DNA from: SIG673 sp964520875
GTDB lineage: Bacteria > Bacillota > Clostridia > Oscillospirales > CAG-272
Length of the DNA: 21,731 nucleotides
Direction of reading: 5' to 3'
NCBI GenBank assembly: GCA_964520875.1
Contig: CAZFQJ010000012.1
Span: forward strand, 1-21,731
Below are positions 1 to 8,118 of this stretch, piece by piece. Under the pieces are notes generated by a model. The model worked only from the letters and a program-made list of their open reading frames with translations, was not told the DNA's origin and searched no databases. The translations under genes were made by a program, and so were the position numbers. The stretch's first letter is position 1. The number at the start of each line of letters is the position of its first letter.

Positions 1-1
1 T

Positions 2-1063
2 ACGATACTTAAGCTTGACTGTCTCGGACACGATGTTCCGACCAAGTACGTCTACATGGAAAGATTTTCCGGCGTTAAGATAGCCGATATTCCCATGAAT
101 GACCGAAAGGTCTACGATCTTCTGCTTTCCCCCGAGCCGCTCGGCGTTACTCCGGAGGAGATAGATTCCGAGACCGGAACGTTCGGTCTGCCGGAGCTCG
201 GAACGAGCTTCGTGCGTCAGATGCTGATAGACGCGCAGCCTAAGACCTTTTCCGACCTTCTTCAGATATCCGGACTTTCTCACGGTACGGGTGTTTGGCT
301 CGGAAACGCGAAGGATCTTATAGCTAACGGTACGTGTACGATATCCGAATGTGTCGGAACACGAGATTCTATAATGGTCTATCTTATACACGCGGGGCTT
401 GAGCCGGGCGACGCCTTCAACATAATGGAGACGGTACGTAAAAAGAACAAGTTCCTGACCCCGGAGATGATAGACATAATGCGAAAGCATAACGTCGCGG
501 AATGGTATATAGACTCATGTAACAAGATAGAATACATGTTCCCGAAAGCCCACGCGGTCGCATACGATATATCGGCTATACGTCTCGGTTGGTATAAGGT
601 CTATCACCCGATAGCGTTCTACGCCGCTATGTTCACGGTGGCGCCGGGCGGATTTGACGCCGAGATAGCGCTCAAGGGCAAGGAATACGTAAGAGATCAG
701 ATAAGAGAGATCAACGAAAAGGGAAAAGAAGCGACCGCCGCCGAAAAGGATCTTATTCCGATATGGCAGTTGGTCGTGGAATTCTACGCAAGGGGATTTA
801 AATTTTTACCCGTGGATCTCCATAAATCGAAAGCTAAGATATTTATGCCGGAGGACGGAAAGATAAGGATCCCGTTTTCCGTGCTTAAAGGACTCGGTGT
901 TAAAGCGGCGGAAAGTATCGAAGCCGTAATGTCCGAGGGCGACGTCCTCTCGGTCGAAGAGCTTCAGCAGAGGACGAAGATATCCAAAACACATGTCGAG
1001 ATACTCAAGCGTTGCGGAGTGCTTGACGGAATAAGCGAGACAAATCAGATAAGATTTTTCTGA
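2..1063 (+). CDS. polC: DNA polymerase III PolC, C-terminal part (cut by window start)
   Basis: This is the last ~353 residues of the Gram-positive replicative polymerase PolC; the frame is open to the left edge, so no start is present. It begins in the palm/finger region with KLDCLGHDVPT (family form KLDILGHDDPT) and continues through EPLGVTPEEI, PELGTSFVRQML, QISGLSHGTGVWLGNA, GTCTISECVG, DIMVYLIHAGLEP, EWYIDSCNKIEYMFPKAHA and LQQRTKISKTHVEIL, all hallmarks of the family's C-terminal half. It ends in NQIRFF, which resembles the terminal sliding-clamp peptide (QLSLF type) of Bacillus PolC. The enzyme copies the chromosome as part of the replisome in the cytoplasm. hisZ starts 37 bases after the stop with no terminator hairpin between, so readthrough into the his genes is possible. 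Confidence 0.97.
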   Translation, partial: TILKLDCLGHDVPTKYVYMERFSGVKIADIPMNDRKVYDLLLSPEPLGVTPEEIDSETGTFGLPELGTSFVRQMLIDAQPKTFSDLLQISGLSHGTGVWLGNAKDLIANGTCTISECVGTRDSIMVYLIHAGLEPGDAFNIMETVRKKNKFLTPEMIDIMRKHNVAEWYIDSCNKIEYMFPKAHAVAYDISAIRLGWYKVYHPIAFYAAMFTVAPGGFDAEIALKGKEYVRDQIREINEKGKEATAAEKDLIPIWQLVVEFYARGFKFLPVDLHKSKAKIFMPEDGKIRIPFSVLKGLGVKAAESIEAVMSEGDVLSVEELQQRTKISKTHVEILKRCGVLDGISETNQIRFF

Positions 1064-1100
1064 AAAAATAAAAAAAATACGAAAGGGTAAGGAAACGGCG

Positions 1101-2252
1101 ATGTCAGGTAATATAAGAAATATACCGGGCGGTACAAGAGACATAATGTTCGGAGAGGCGGAGCTTTTCCGACACCTTGATACCGCTCTTACGGAGCTTT
1201 ACAAAAAGAACGGTTTTTCGGAAATAACGACGCCCGCGCTTGAATATTACGATGTTTTCGAGACGGGCGGAACCATGGGACAGGAGAGAATGTATAAGCT
1301 TACCTCTCCCGACGGACGGCTTCTCGTCCTTCGCGCCGATAATACCACTCCCATAGCGAGGGTGGCGGCTACGAGGCTCGGGGATATGCTCCCGGTAAAG
1401 CTCTTCTATCACCAAAAGGTGTACAGACTGAGTCCCGGACATACAGGCAGAAAGAGCGAGATAGCGCAGAGCGGTATAGAGATACTCGGTTCAAAGGGTA
1501 TACAGAGCGACCTTCTTTGTATGGTAACGGCGATAGAAACGCTCTCGCGCTTCGGTCGTAAATGTAAGCTTGAGCTCGGTCACGTAGGTTATTATAACGC
1601 GCTTATCTCGGAATGTGGGCTTGACGCAAGCGAATCCGGCAGAGTACGCAGGCTCGTTGAGGCAAAGGACGTAAATAAGATATCCGGACTTGATAAAATA
1701 GCGAAGATACCGTTCCTTTTCGGCGGAGAGGAAGTTTTTTCGGAAGCGGAGGAGCTCGCGGGAGAGAACGGCGAGGCGCTCGCTTCGCTTGCGTATCTTG
1801 AAAAATTGTACTACGCTCTCTGCGAAGCCGGATATAAAGACAGTATAATGATAGATCTCGGTATAGTACATTCGCTTGATTACTATACGGGCGCGGTGTT
1901 CAGAGGATATATGGAGGGAGCGGGAGAGCCGGTCCTTGTCGGAGGAAGATATGACACTCTTATAAGCCGTTTTGACAGAGATATACCCGCTACCGGCTTC
2001 GGAGTCAATATAAGCGAGGTAGTCGATACGCTGATGAAGAGCGGAATGGGCAGATACAAAAGAAGCTCAAAGGAGCTTGTTTGCTTCGATACGCATAGCC
2101 TCGGTCAGGCGGTAAGATACGTTTCGGAAAGCTCCGAGGCAGAGCTTTCTCCGATAAACGGTAAAGAAGCGAACCTTGAATACGCAAGAGCCGAGGGTTA
2201 CGAGAAGCTCACCGTTTTCGAAAACGGTAAGCAAACCGCGGTAACGCTTTGA
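1101..2252 (+). CDS. hisZ: ATP phosphoribosyltransferase regulatory subunit HisZ
   Basis: HisZ is a catalytically inactive paralogue of histidyl-tRNA synthetase that forms a hetero-octamer with short HisG and is needed for its activity and feedback control by histidine. The 383-residue product has the class II synthetase core: IPGGTRDIMFGEAELFRHLD near the N-terminus, then the motif-2-like LVLRADNTTPIARV and FYHQKVYRLSPGHTGRKSE, and a motif-3-like LVGGRYDTLISRF with ATGFGVN near residues 275-300. The start is ATG preceded by AAGGAAACGGCG. It heads the his gene set, which fits its dependence on the next gene. A true HisS would carry a full anticodon-binding domain and the HisS signature motifs; the weak C-terminus and the context favour HisZ. 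Confidence 0.93.
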   Translation: MSGNIRNIPGGTRDIMFGEAELFRHLDTALTELYKKNGFSEITTPALEYYDVFETGGTMGQERMYKLTSPDGRLLVLRADNTTPIARVAATRLGDMLPVKLFYHQKVYRLSPGHTGRKSEIAQSGIEILGSKGIQSDLLCMVTAIETLSRFGRKCKLELGHVGYYNALISECGLDASESGRVRRLVEAKDVNKISGLDKIAKIPFLFGGEEVFSEAEELAGENGEALASLAYLEKLYYALCEAGYKDSIMIDLGIVHSLDYYTGAVFRGYMEGAGEPVLVGGRYDTLISRFDRDIPATGFGVNISEVVDTLMKSGMGRYKRSSKELVCFDTHSLGQAVRYVSESSEAELSPINGKEANLEYARAEGYEKLTVFENGKQTAVTL

Positions 2253-2272
2253 GGAAGGGGAGGCAAAAGCAG

Positions 2273-2944
2273 ATGATAAGACTTGCTCTTACAAAGGGAA
2301 GAATAGAAAAGAAGGCGCTTGAATATCTTTCTCGCGCAGGCTACGACGTTTCCGAGCTTGACGACGATAAAAAAGGCAGAAAGCTTCTTTTTCACATCGG
2401 AGACGATATAGAGGTCGTGCTTGCCAAGGCTGCGGACGTCATAACTTACGTCGAACACGGCGTGTGCGACGGCGGAGTCGTAGGCGAAGATACCATAATG
2501 GAAGCCAAAGGCTCGGTATACGAGCTTCTTGACCTTGATTTCGGAAAATGCCGTTTTGCGCTTGCCGGTCCTAAAGGAAAGGACTTTTACGACGGTTACG
2601 GTCATAAGGTGATAGCGTCAAAGTATCCGAACGTAACGAAGGACTACTTTAACGCAAAGGGCTTTGACGTTGAAGTGGTGAAGATAGAGGGAAGCGTAGA
2701 GCTTGCGCCGATACTCGGTCTTTCCGACGCGATAGTCGATATAGTCGAGACAGGCTCAACTCTCAAAGCAAACGGTCTTGAGGTATATGAGGACGTAGCG
2801 CCGATATCCGCAAGATTTATAGCCAATATATCAAGCATAAAGATGAAAAAAGCCGAATTTGATAAGCTTACGAGCGGACTTAAAAGGGCGGTTGCGGAAA
2901 GAGCGGCGGAGAGAGCCGCAGAGGAAGCCGCGGCTAAGGCTTGA
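2273..2944 (+). CDS. hisG: ATP phosphoribosyltransferase, short form HisG
   Basis: HisG joins PRPP to ATP to give phosphoribosyl-ATP, the committed step of histidine synthesis. I place the start at ATG 2273 (MIRLALTKGRIEKKALEYL): the GGAAGGGGAGG site ends 10 bases upstream, and the family N-terminus begins here, whereas the longer in-frame TTG at 2249 overlaps the hisZ stop. The protein is 223 residues and lacks the C-terminal regulatory domain of long HisG, so it is the HisGS type requiring HisZ. Motifs include DDIEVVLAKAADVITYVEHGVCDGGVVGED and the PRPP-binding segment DAIVDIVETGSTLKANGLE. The tail AVAERAAERAAEEAAAKA is an alanine/glutamate-rich run that looks like an added flexible or helical end. 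Confidence 0.95.
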   Translation: MIRLALTKGRIEKKALEYLSRAGYDVSELDDDKKGRKLLFHIGDDIEVVLAKAADVITYVEHGVCDGGVVGEDTIMEAKGSVYELLDLDFGKCRFALAGPKGKDFYDGYGHKVIASKYPNVTKDYFNAKGFDVEVVKIEGSVELAPILGLSDAIVDIVETGSTLKANGLEVYEDVAPISARFIANISSIKMKKAEFDKLTSGLKRAVAERAAERAAEEAAAKA

Positions 2945-2976
2945 GGACGCTTCGGTAAGAGAAAGGAAATAAAAAG

Positions 2977-4266
2977 ATGTTCAGTATATATACGAAGGAA
3001 AATGTCGGCGAGCTTATGTTGAAGCTCAAAAAGCGTGCCGAAAACGTCGGAGAAGAGATAGAAAAGACGGTACGCGGTATTATTTCCGAGGTAAAGGGAA
3101 GAGGAGACGCGGCTCTGTTTGAGTACGGAGAAAAATTCGATCACGTAAAGCTTGACAGTCTGTATGTTTCCGAAGCCGAAAAAGAGAAGGCGCTTGAAAG
3201 TCTCTCTCCCGAGCTTAAGGCGGCTATGGACAGAGCGGCGGCGAATATCTATGAGTTCCATGCAAAACAGAAGCAACAGAGCTGGATAGATAACAGAGAC
3301 GGAAAGATAATGGGTCAAAGAGTGCTTCCTCTCAGACGAGTTGGACTGTATGTTCCGGGCGGAAGCGCTGCCTATCCTTCTTCGGTCCTTATGAACGCAA
3401 TACCGGCTAAGGTAGCGGGAGTCGAGAGCATAGTAATGTTTACGCCCCCGAAGCCCGAAGGAATAAATCCGGCGGTCATATATGCCGCAAAGCTTGCCGG
3501 AGTTACGGATATAGTCGCGGTCGGCGGAGCGCAGGCGGTAGCCGCAATGGCATACGGTACCGAGAGCATAGAAAGAGTCGATAAGATAGTCGGACCGGGC
3601 AATATATTCGTTGCGACCGCGAAAAGGCTCGTATTCGGAGCGGTCGATATAGATATGTTCGCAGGACCGAGCGAGGTGCTCGTCATCGCGGACGATAACG
3701 CTGATCCCGCGTATGTTGCCGCCGATTTTATGAGTCAGGCGGAGCACGACCCTATGGCGGCTTCCGTGCTTATAACCACATCCGAAAAGCTTGTAAGCGA
3801 GACTCAAAAGGAAGTGGAGCGCCAGATGTCGTATCTTTCGAGAGCCGATATAATAGAAAGATCGCTTTCCTCTTACGGCTCTGCGGTCGTAGTCGATACG
3901 CTTGACGAAGCCGCTCGTATATCCGACGCGATAGCGCCGGAGCATTTGGAGCTTATGGTAGACGACCCGTTCGAGCTTCTCGGAAAAGTAAGGAATGCGG
4001 GTTCGGTATTCCTCGGTAAGAACTCTCCCGAGCCTCTCGGAGATTATTATGCCGGCCCCAACCACGTTCTTCCGACAAACGGTACGGCACGCTTTTCCTC
4101 CGCGCTCTCCACGGATAGCTTCGTAAAGAAATCGAGCTATTTATATTATTCCGCGGACGCACTTAAGGGCGCTTCCGACGATATAATAAGATTTGCCAAA
4201 GCCGAAGGACTTACCGCGCACGCAAATTCGATAGAGATAAGAATGAAGAAGGACGAAACGATATGA
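2977..4266 (+). CDS. hisD: Histidinol dehydrogenase HisD
   Basis: HisD is the NAD- and zinc-dependent enzyme that oxidises L-histidinol to L-histidine in the last two steps of the pathway. The 429-residue length is standard. Conserved features are VGLYVPGG near 122, IVGPGNIFVATAK near 205, AGPSEVLVIAD near 229, the zinc ligands Gln254 and His257 in MSQAEHD, the catalytic Glu322/His323 pair in PEHLELM, Asp356 in PEPLGDYYAGPNH and His415 in TAHANS. The start ATG follows AAAGGAAATAAAAAG. Its stop overlaps the hisC start as ATGA, which indicates translational coupling. Every expected active-site residue is present, so it should be functional. Confidence 0.97.
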   Translation: MFSIYTKENVGELMLKLKKRAENVGEEIEKTVRGIISEVKGRGDAALFEYGEKFDHVKLDSLYVSEAEKEKALESLSPELKAAMDRAAANIYEFHAKQKQQSWIDNRDGKIMGQRVLPLRRVGLYVPGGSAAYPSSVLMNAIPAKVAGVESIVMFTPPKPEGINPAVIYAAKLAGVTDIVAVGGAQAVAAMAYGTESIERVDKIVGPGNIFVATAKRLVFGAVDIDMFAGPSEVLVIADDNADPAYVAADFMSQAEHDPMAASVLITTSEKLVSETQKEVERQMSYLSRADIIERSLSSYGSAVVVDTLDEAARISDAIAPEHLELMVDDPFELLGKVRNAGSVFLGKNSPEPLGDYYAGPNHVLPTNGTARFSSALSTDSFVKKSSYLYYSADALKGASDDIIRFAKAEGLTAHANSIEIRMKKDETI

Positions 4267-5333
4267 ATCCGTATATACCGAAGAAAGTCCGCGATATCTC
4301 GGAATATGTTCCGGACACCTCGTGCCCGGCGATAAAGCTGGATGCAAACGAAAGTCCGTATGCGGTCCCGCGCGAGGTACTGACGGAGATAGAAAAAATA
4401 TCGCTTTCGGCAATGAACCGTTACCCCGATCCCGAAATGAAGGAGCTTCTCTCTGCTTACGGTGAGTATATAGGCGTTTCTCCCGAGCTTTTGGTCGCGG
4501 GCGACGGCTCCGACGAGCTGATATCGCTCATAATAAACACCTTCCTTTGCGACGGCGGTAAGCTGCTCATATGCGACCCCGATTTTTCGATGTATAAGTT
4601 CTACGCCGAATTTTCGGGCGCGGAGACGTTCGTTTACTCTAAAAAGGACGGTATGGAGATAGATTTTAACGAGCTTCGAGATATCGTCGAGCGTGAAAAG
4701 ATCGGACTTGTCATGCTCTCCAATCCCTGCAATCCCACGGGAGTCATGTATGACAGAGAGACCCTGCTCGGATTTGTCGATAGCGTAAAAGCGCTTACCG
4801 TCATAGACGAAGCGTATATGGAGTTTGCTCCGGCTTCTCGGAGCGTTATAGCGGACGCCGAAGAAAGGGATAATCTTATAGTGCTCAAAACGGTCTCTAA
4901 GATAGGACTTGCCGGGCTTCGTTGCGGATTTGCCGTTTCAAACCGCGAGCTTATCACGGCGCTTAAGAAGACCAAGAGTCCGTATAACCTCAATACCTTT
5001 ACGCAGTCGGCGGTCGCCGCGGCGATAAAAAATCATTCGTATTTTTCCGAGAAAATCGAAAAGATAAAGACCGAGGTCGTTAAAATGTACGAGCTTCTTC
5101 TTCCTTTTTCGGAAACTCTCGGATTTCGCATGGATAAGAGCAACGCGAATTTCGTGTATCTTCGTTTTTCGAATTCCGAAAGCGCGGCAAGCGTACATTT
5201 GCTTTTGAAAAAAGACGGCATATCCGTGAGGCTGATGAAAAACGCGCTCAGGATAACCGCCGGAACGCCTAAGGAGACGGAAGCTCTCGTGCGAGCTTTT
5301 AAAAATGTAAATGCAATAAATACACGGGCTTGA
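4263..5333 (+). CDS. hisC: Histidinol-phosphate aminotransferase HisC
   Basis: HisC is a PLP-dependent fold-type I aminotransferase converting imidazole acetol phosphate to histidinol phosphate with glutamate as amino donor. The 356-residue protein shows LDANESPYAVP near residue 26, GDGSDELI near 81, SNPCNPTG near 153, DEAYMEF near 182 and the PLP lysine Lys213 in KTVSKIGLAGLRCGFAV. The conserved substrate-binding arginine lies in the C-terminal segment LRITAGTPKE. The ATG overlaps the hisD TGA by four bases. Related class I/II aminotransferases look similar, but the LDANE and NRYPDP motifs and the his context support HisC. Confidence 0.95.
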   Translation: MNPYIPKKVRDISEYVPDTSCPAIKLDANESPYAVPREVLTEIEKISLSAMNRYPDPEMKELLSAYGEYIGVSPELLVAGDGSDELISLIINTFLCDGGKLLICDPDFSMYKFYAEFSGAETFVYSKKDGMEIDFNELRDIVEREKIGLVMLSNPCNPTGVMYDRETLLGFVDSVKALTVIDEAYMEFAPASRSVIADAEERDNLIVLKTVSKIGLAGLRCGFAVSNRELITALKKTKSPYNLNTFTQSAVAAAIKNHSYFSEKIEKIKTEVVKMYELLLPFSETLGFRMDKSNANFVYLRFSNSESAASVHLLLKKDGISVRLMKNALRITAGTPKETEALVRAFKNVNAINTRA

Positions 5334-5367
5334 TCACATACATAAAAACGGAAAGGCGGTATCGGAT

Positions 5368-5952
5368 ATGAGAACTGCTCGTAAGATAAGAAATACCAAG
5401 GAAACTCGGATAGATATGACCTTGACGCTGGATCCGATCGAAAAGGCGGGACTGTGCGGAAGCACCGGCATAGGTTTTTTCGATCATATGCTGAATTCCT
5501 TTTGCGTCCACGGCGGATTTCACGTTAAGCTTGATATGACAGGAGATATAAACGTCGACGGACACCATACGGTCGAGGATACGGGAATAGTTCTCGGATC
5601 GCTTTTTTCCGAGGTGCTCGGAGATAAGAGCAAAATAGCGCGTTTCGGTCACGCTTACGTTCCTATGGACGAGGCGCTCGCATTTGCCGCGATAGATGTA
5701 AGCGGACGCGCGTATCTGGTATACGACGCACCCGTGACCGCCCCGATGATAGGCGATTACGACGCTCAGCTTACGAAAGAATTCATGCAGGCGTTTGCGT
5801 TCAATATGGGCGCGACTCTGCATGTTAAGGTCGAATACGGCATAAACGAGCACCATATAACCGAGGCGGCTTATAAAGCGGTCGCAAGAGCGGTAGCCGC
5901 GGCGGTCGCCGAAAGGTCCGGCGGAGTGCTTTCGACTAAGGGTGTGCTTTAA
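5368..5952 (+). CDS. hisB: Imidazoleglycerol-phosphate dehydratase HisB
   Basis: This enzyme dehydrates imidazole glycerol phosphate to imidazole acetol phosphate. At 194 residues it is the monofunctional type; the phosphatase half of the enterobacterial bifunctional HisB is absent. The two metal-binding repeats are visible: FFDHML at 37-42 with DGHHTVEDTG at 64-73, and a second set containing HAYVPMDEALA and NEHHITEAAYKAVARA near 165-180. These His/Glu clusters hold the di-manganese centre. ATG 5368 follows GAAAGGCGG with an 8-base gap. hisH begins three bases after its stop. Confidence 0.96.
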   Translation: MRTARKIRNTKETRIDMTLTLDPIEKAGLCGSTGIGFFDHMLNSFCVHGGFHVKLDMTGDINVDGHHTVEDTGIVLGSLFSEVLGDKSKIARFGHAYVPMDEALAFAAIDVSGRAYLVYDAPVTAPMIGDYDAQLTKEFMQAFAFNMGATLHVKVEYGINEHHITEAAYKAVARAVAAAVAERSGGVLSTKGVL

Positions 5953-5955
5953 GAT

Positions 5956-6576
5956 ATGAAAAAGATAGGTATAATCGATTACGGAATGGGAAATCTTCAT
6001 TCCGTTGAAAATGCGCTCAGATATATCGGAGCGGACTGCTTTATATCCGATGATAAGGACGAGCTTTCTATGTCCGACGGTCTGATACTTCCGGGCGTCG
6101 GTGCGTTTCCGGACGCTTCCGAACGTCTTTTTAAGGCAGGCTTTCCGGAATTTATAAAGAAAGAGACGGAAAAGAAGCCTCTGCTCGGGATTTGTCTCGG
6201 CATGCAGCTCCTGTTTGAAAAAAGCTATGAATTTCGCGAATGCGAAGGGCTTGGATTTATAAAAGGCGAGGTAGTAAGACTTAAGGCGGGAGAAGCCGAT
6301 AAACGCTATAAGATACCGCATATAGGCTATAATTCCGTTAAAACGGTAACCCCTTCTCTTCTTATGAAGGGAATAGACGACGGTTCTTGCTTTTATTTCG
6401 TACATTCGTATATGGGGGTCTGCCGCGAAAGATCTCAGCTCGTATCCGTTACGGAATACGGAGAAGAGGTCACCGCCGTTGTCGGCTGCGGCAACGTTTA
6501 CGGCACACAGTTCCACCCCGAAAAGAGCGGAGAAACGGGACTGAAGCTGCTCTCAAATTTCGTAAACATACTTTAA
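5956..6576 (+). CDS. hisH: Imidazole glycerol phosphate synthase, glutaminase subunit HisH
   Basis: HisH is a class I glutamine amidotransferase that frees ammonia from glutamine and channels it to HisF. The 206-residue protein starts MKKIGIIDYGMGNLHSVENA and carries LPGVGAFPDA, the nucleophile Cys80 in LLGICLGMQLL, and the rest of the triad as His187 and Glu189 in TQFHPEKSG. The start is only three bases past the hisB stop and has no good ribosome-binding site of its own, so translation is probably coupled to hisB. hisA follows, with hisF next. Confidence 0.96.
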   Translation: MKKIGIIDYGMGNLHSVENALRYIGADCFISDDKDELSMSDGLILPGVGAFPDASERLFKAGFPEFIKKETEKKPLLGICLGMQLLFEKSYEFRECEGLGFIKGEVVRLKAGEADKRYKIPHIGYNSVKTVTPSLLMKGIDDGSCFYFVHSYMGVCRERSQLVSVTEYGEEVTAVVGCGNVYGTQFHPEKSGETGLKLLSNFVNIL

Positions 6577-6600
6577 AAAAGCGAAAGGCTTGTAAGAACG

Positions 6601-7326
6601 ATGATCATTTTACCTGCAATAGATATTCTTGACGGTAAAGCCGTAAGGCTTTTCAGAGGAGATTACGGTACTGCCGAGAAGGTCGCCGCAGACCCTTTCG
6701 AAGCGGCAAAAGAATTTGAAAACGGCGGCGCAGAGCATCTGCACCTCGTCGATCTTTCGGGTGCGAGATCCGGAAACGCGGACGGTATCGAGCTTATATG
6801 CAAGATAGCGCGCTCGGTAAAGATGACGACCGAGGTCGGCGGTGGCATACGCTCAATGGATACGATAAAGCGTTATCTTGAGGGCGGAGTCGACAGAATC
6901 ATACTCGGAACGGCGGCTATAAACGATAAAAAGCTTCTGTGCGACGCTCTTGGCGCATACGGAGACCGTGTGTCCGTCGGTATAGACGCAAGAAACGGTA
7001 TGGTAAGCGTTTCGGGTTGGCTTAAGGATTCGGATATAACGTATACGGCGCTCGCAAAGGAATGCGAAGCGCTGGGCGTAAAGAACATCATCTTTACCGA
7101 TATAAGCCGAGACGGCTCTCTTTCGGGTCCGAATCTTGAAATGCTCGGTGAGCTTTCGAATACCGTATCCTGCTATATAACGGCTTCGGGCGGTATAAAG
7201 ACGATAGACGATATCCGCGCGCTTAAAAAGCTCGGGCTTTACGGAGCTATATGCGGAAAATCGCTTTACAGCGGAACGCTTGAGCTTAAAGAAGCTCTTT
7301 CGGAGGCAAAGAAGACTGCGATATGA
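6601..7326 (+). CDS. hisA: ProFAR isomerase HisA
   Basis: HisA is a (beta/alpha)8-barrel that isomerises ProFAR to PRFAR by an Amadori rearrangement. The 241-residue protein has catalytic Asp8 in LPAIDILDGKAVRL and Asp129 in VGIDARNG, with the half-barrel phosphate-binding loops TEVGGGIRS near 77 and TASGGIK near the C-terminal half. The arrangement resembles hisF, its evolutionary relative, encoded next. ATG 6601 follows a GAAAGG site at about 6583. The hisA stop overlaps the hisF start by four bases (ATGA). Confidence 0.97.
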   Translation: MIILPAIDILDGKAVRLFRGDYGTAEKVAADPFEAAKEFENGGAEHLHLVDLSGARSGNADGIELICKIARSVKMTTEVGGGIRSMDTIKRYLEGGVDRIILGTAAINDKKLLCDALGAYGDRVSVGIDARNGMVSVSGWLKDSDITYTALAKECEALGVKNIIFTDISRDGSLSGPNLEMLGELSNTVSCYITASGGIKTIDDIRALKKLGLYGAICGKSLYSGTLELKEALSEAKKTAI

Positions 7327-8078
7327 TAACCAAAAGGATAATACCGTGCCTTGACGTTAAGAACGGAAGAGTGGTCAAGGGAACGAATTTCGTCGGGCTT
7401 CGAGACGCGGGCGACCCGGTTGAAGCGGCAAAGCTCTATAACGCACAAGGAGCGGACGAGCTTGTGTTTCTTGATATAACGGCGTCAAACGAAGAAAGAA
7501 GAACGATAGTCGACGTAGTGGAAATGACCGCGCGGGAGGTGTTCATGCCTCTTACGGTCGGCGGCGGTATACGAACGGTCGAGGATTTCAGAACGATATT
7601 GCTCGCGGGGGCTGACAAGGTCTCGGTAAATTCGGCGGCGGTAAAAAATAAATATCTTTTAAGCCGCGCGGCGGATAAGTTCGGAAATCAATGCGTCGTT
7701 ATCGCGATAGACGCCAAAAAGGTCGGAGACAGGTTTCATGTCTACATAAACGGTGGACGGATAGATACGGGAATGGACGCAGTCGAATGGGCGATCGAGG
7801 CGGAAAAGCTCGGAGCGGGAGAGATACTTCTGACGAGCATGGACGCGGACGGAACGAAAGCGGGCTTTGATATAGAGCTTACGAGAAGCGTTACGGAAGC
7901 GGTAGGTATCCCTGTGATAGCCTCCGGCGGTTGCGGATCAAAAGAGCATTTTTATGACGTTTTCGAGCTTGCGGGCGCGGACGCGGCGCTTGCGGCTTCG
8001 CTTTTCCATTATAAAGAGCTTACCGTGGGCGAGGTAAAAGAGTACTTAAACGAGCGCGGTATACCGGTAAGAGTTTAA
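7323..8078 (+). CDS. hisF: Imidazole glycerol phosphate synthase, cyclase subunit HisF
   Basis: HisF is the barrel subunit that uses ammonia from HisH to convert PRFAR to imidazole glycerol phosphate and AICAR. The 251-residue protein has catalytic Asp11 in IIPCLDVKNGRVVKG and Asp130 in VIAIDAK, plus phosphate loops TVGGGIRT near 78 and ASGGCG near 200. It overlaps the hisA stop by four bases. The AICAR released is the substrate of the transformylase at 18925-20109, so this operon feeds the purine pair encoded on the right side of the window. Confidence 0.97.
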   Translation: MITKRIIPCLDVKNGRVVKGTNFVGLRDAGDPVEAAKLYNAQGADELVFLDITASNEERRTIVDVVEMTAREVFMPLTVGGGIRTVEDFRTILLAGADKVSVNSAAVKNKYLLSRAADKFGNQCVVIAIDAKKVGDRFHVYINGGRIDTGMDAVEWAIEAEKLGAGEILLTSMDADGTKAGFDIELTRSVTEAVGIPVIASGGCGSKEHFYDVFELAGADAALAASLFHYKELTVGEVKEYLNERGIPVRV

Positions 8079-8118
8079 ATCCGCGTAATAAAGAAAAACA
8101 GAAAGGAATTATTTCAAA

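Noticed and set aside
1064..1100. His T-box or attenuator leader for the his operon
   Set aside because: Only 37 bases separate polC and hisZ, without hairpin, specifier loop or TGG T-box sequence.
1101..2252. Histidyl-tRNA synthetase HisS
   Set aside because: HisZ shares its fold, but the weak C-terminus and its place directly before a short-form HisG that needs HisZ point to the regulatory subunit.
2644..4065. 473-codon open frame on the minus strand across hisG and hisD
   Set aside because: It lies fully opposite two genes with intact active sites; its product is rich in Tyr, Arg and Ser as expected from the complement of ATA and GAG-rich codons, with no recognisable domain.
5299..6516. 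405-codon open frame on the minus strand across hisB and hisH
   Set aside because: Complement shadow of two well-supported genes, caused by the avoidance of TTA/CTA/TCA on the coding strand.
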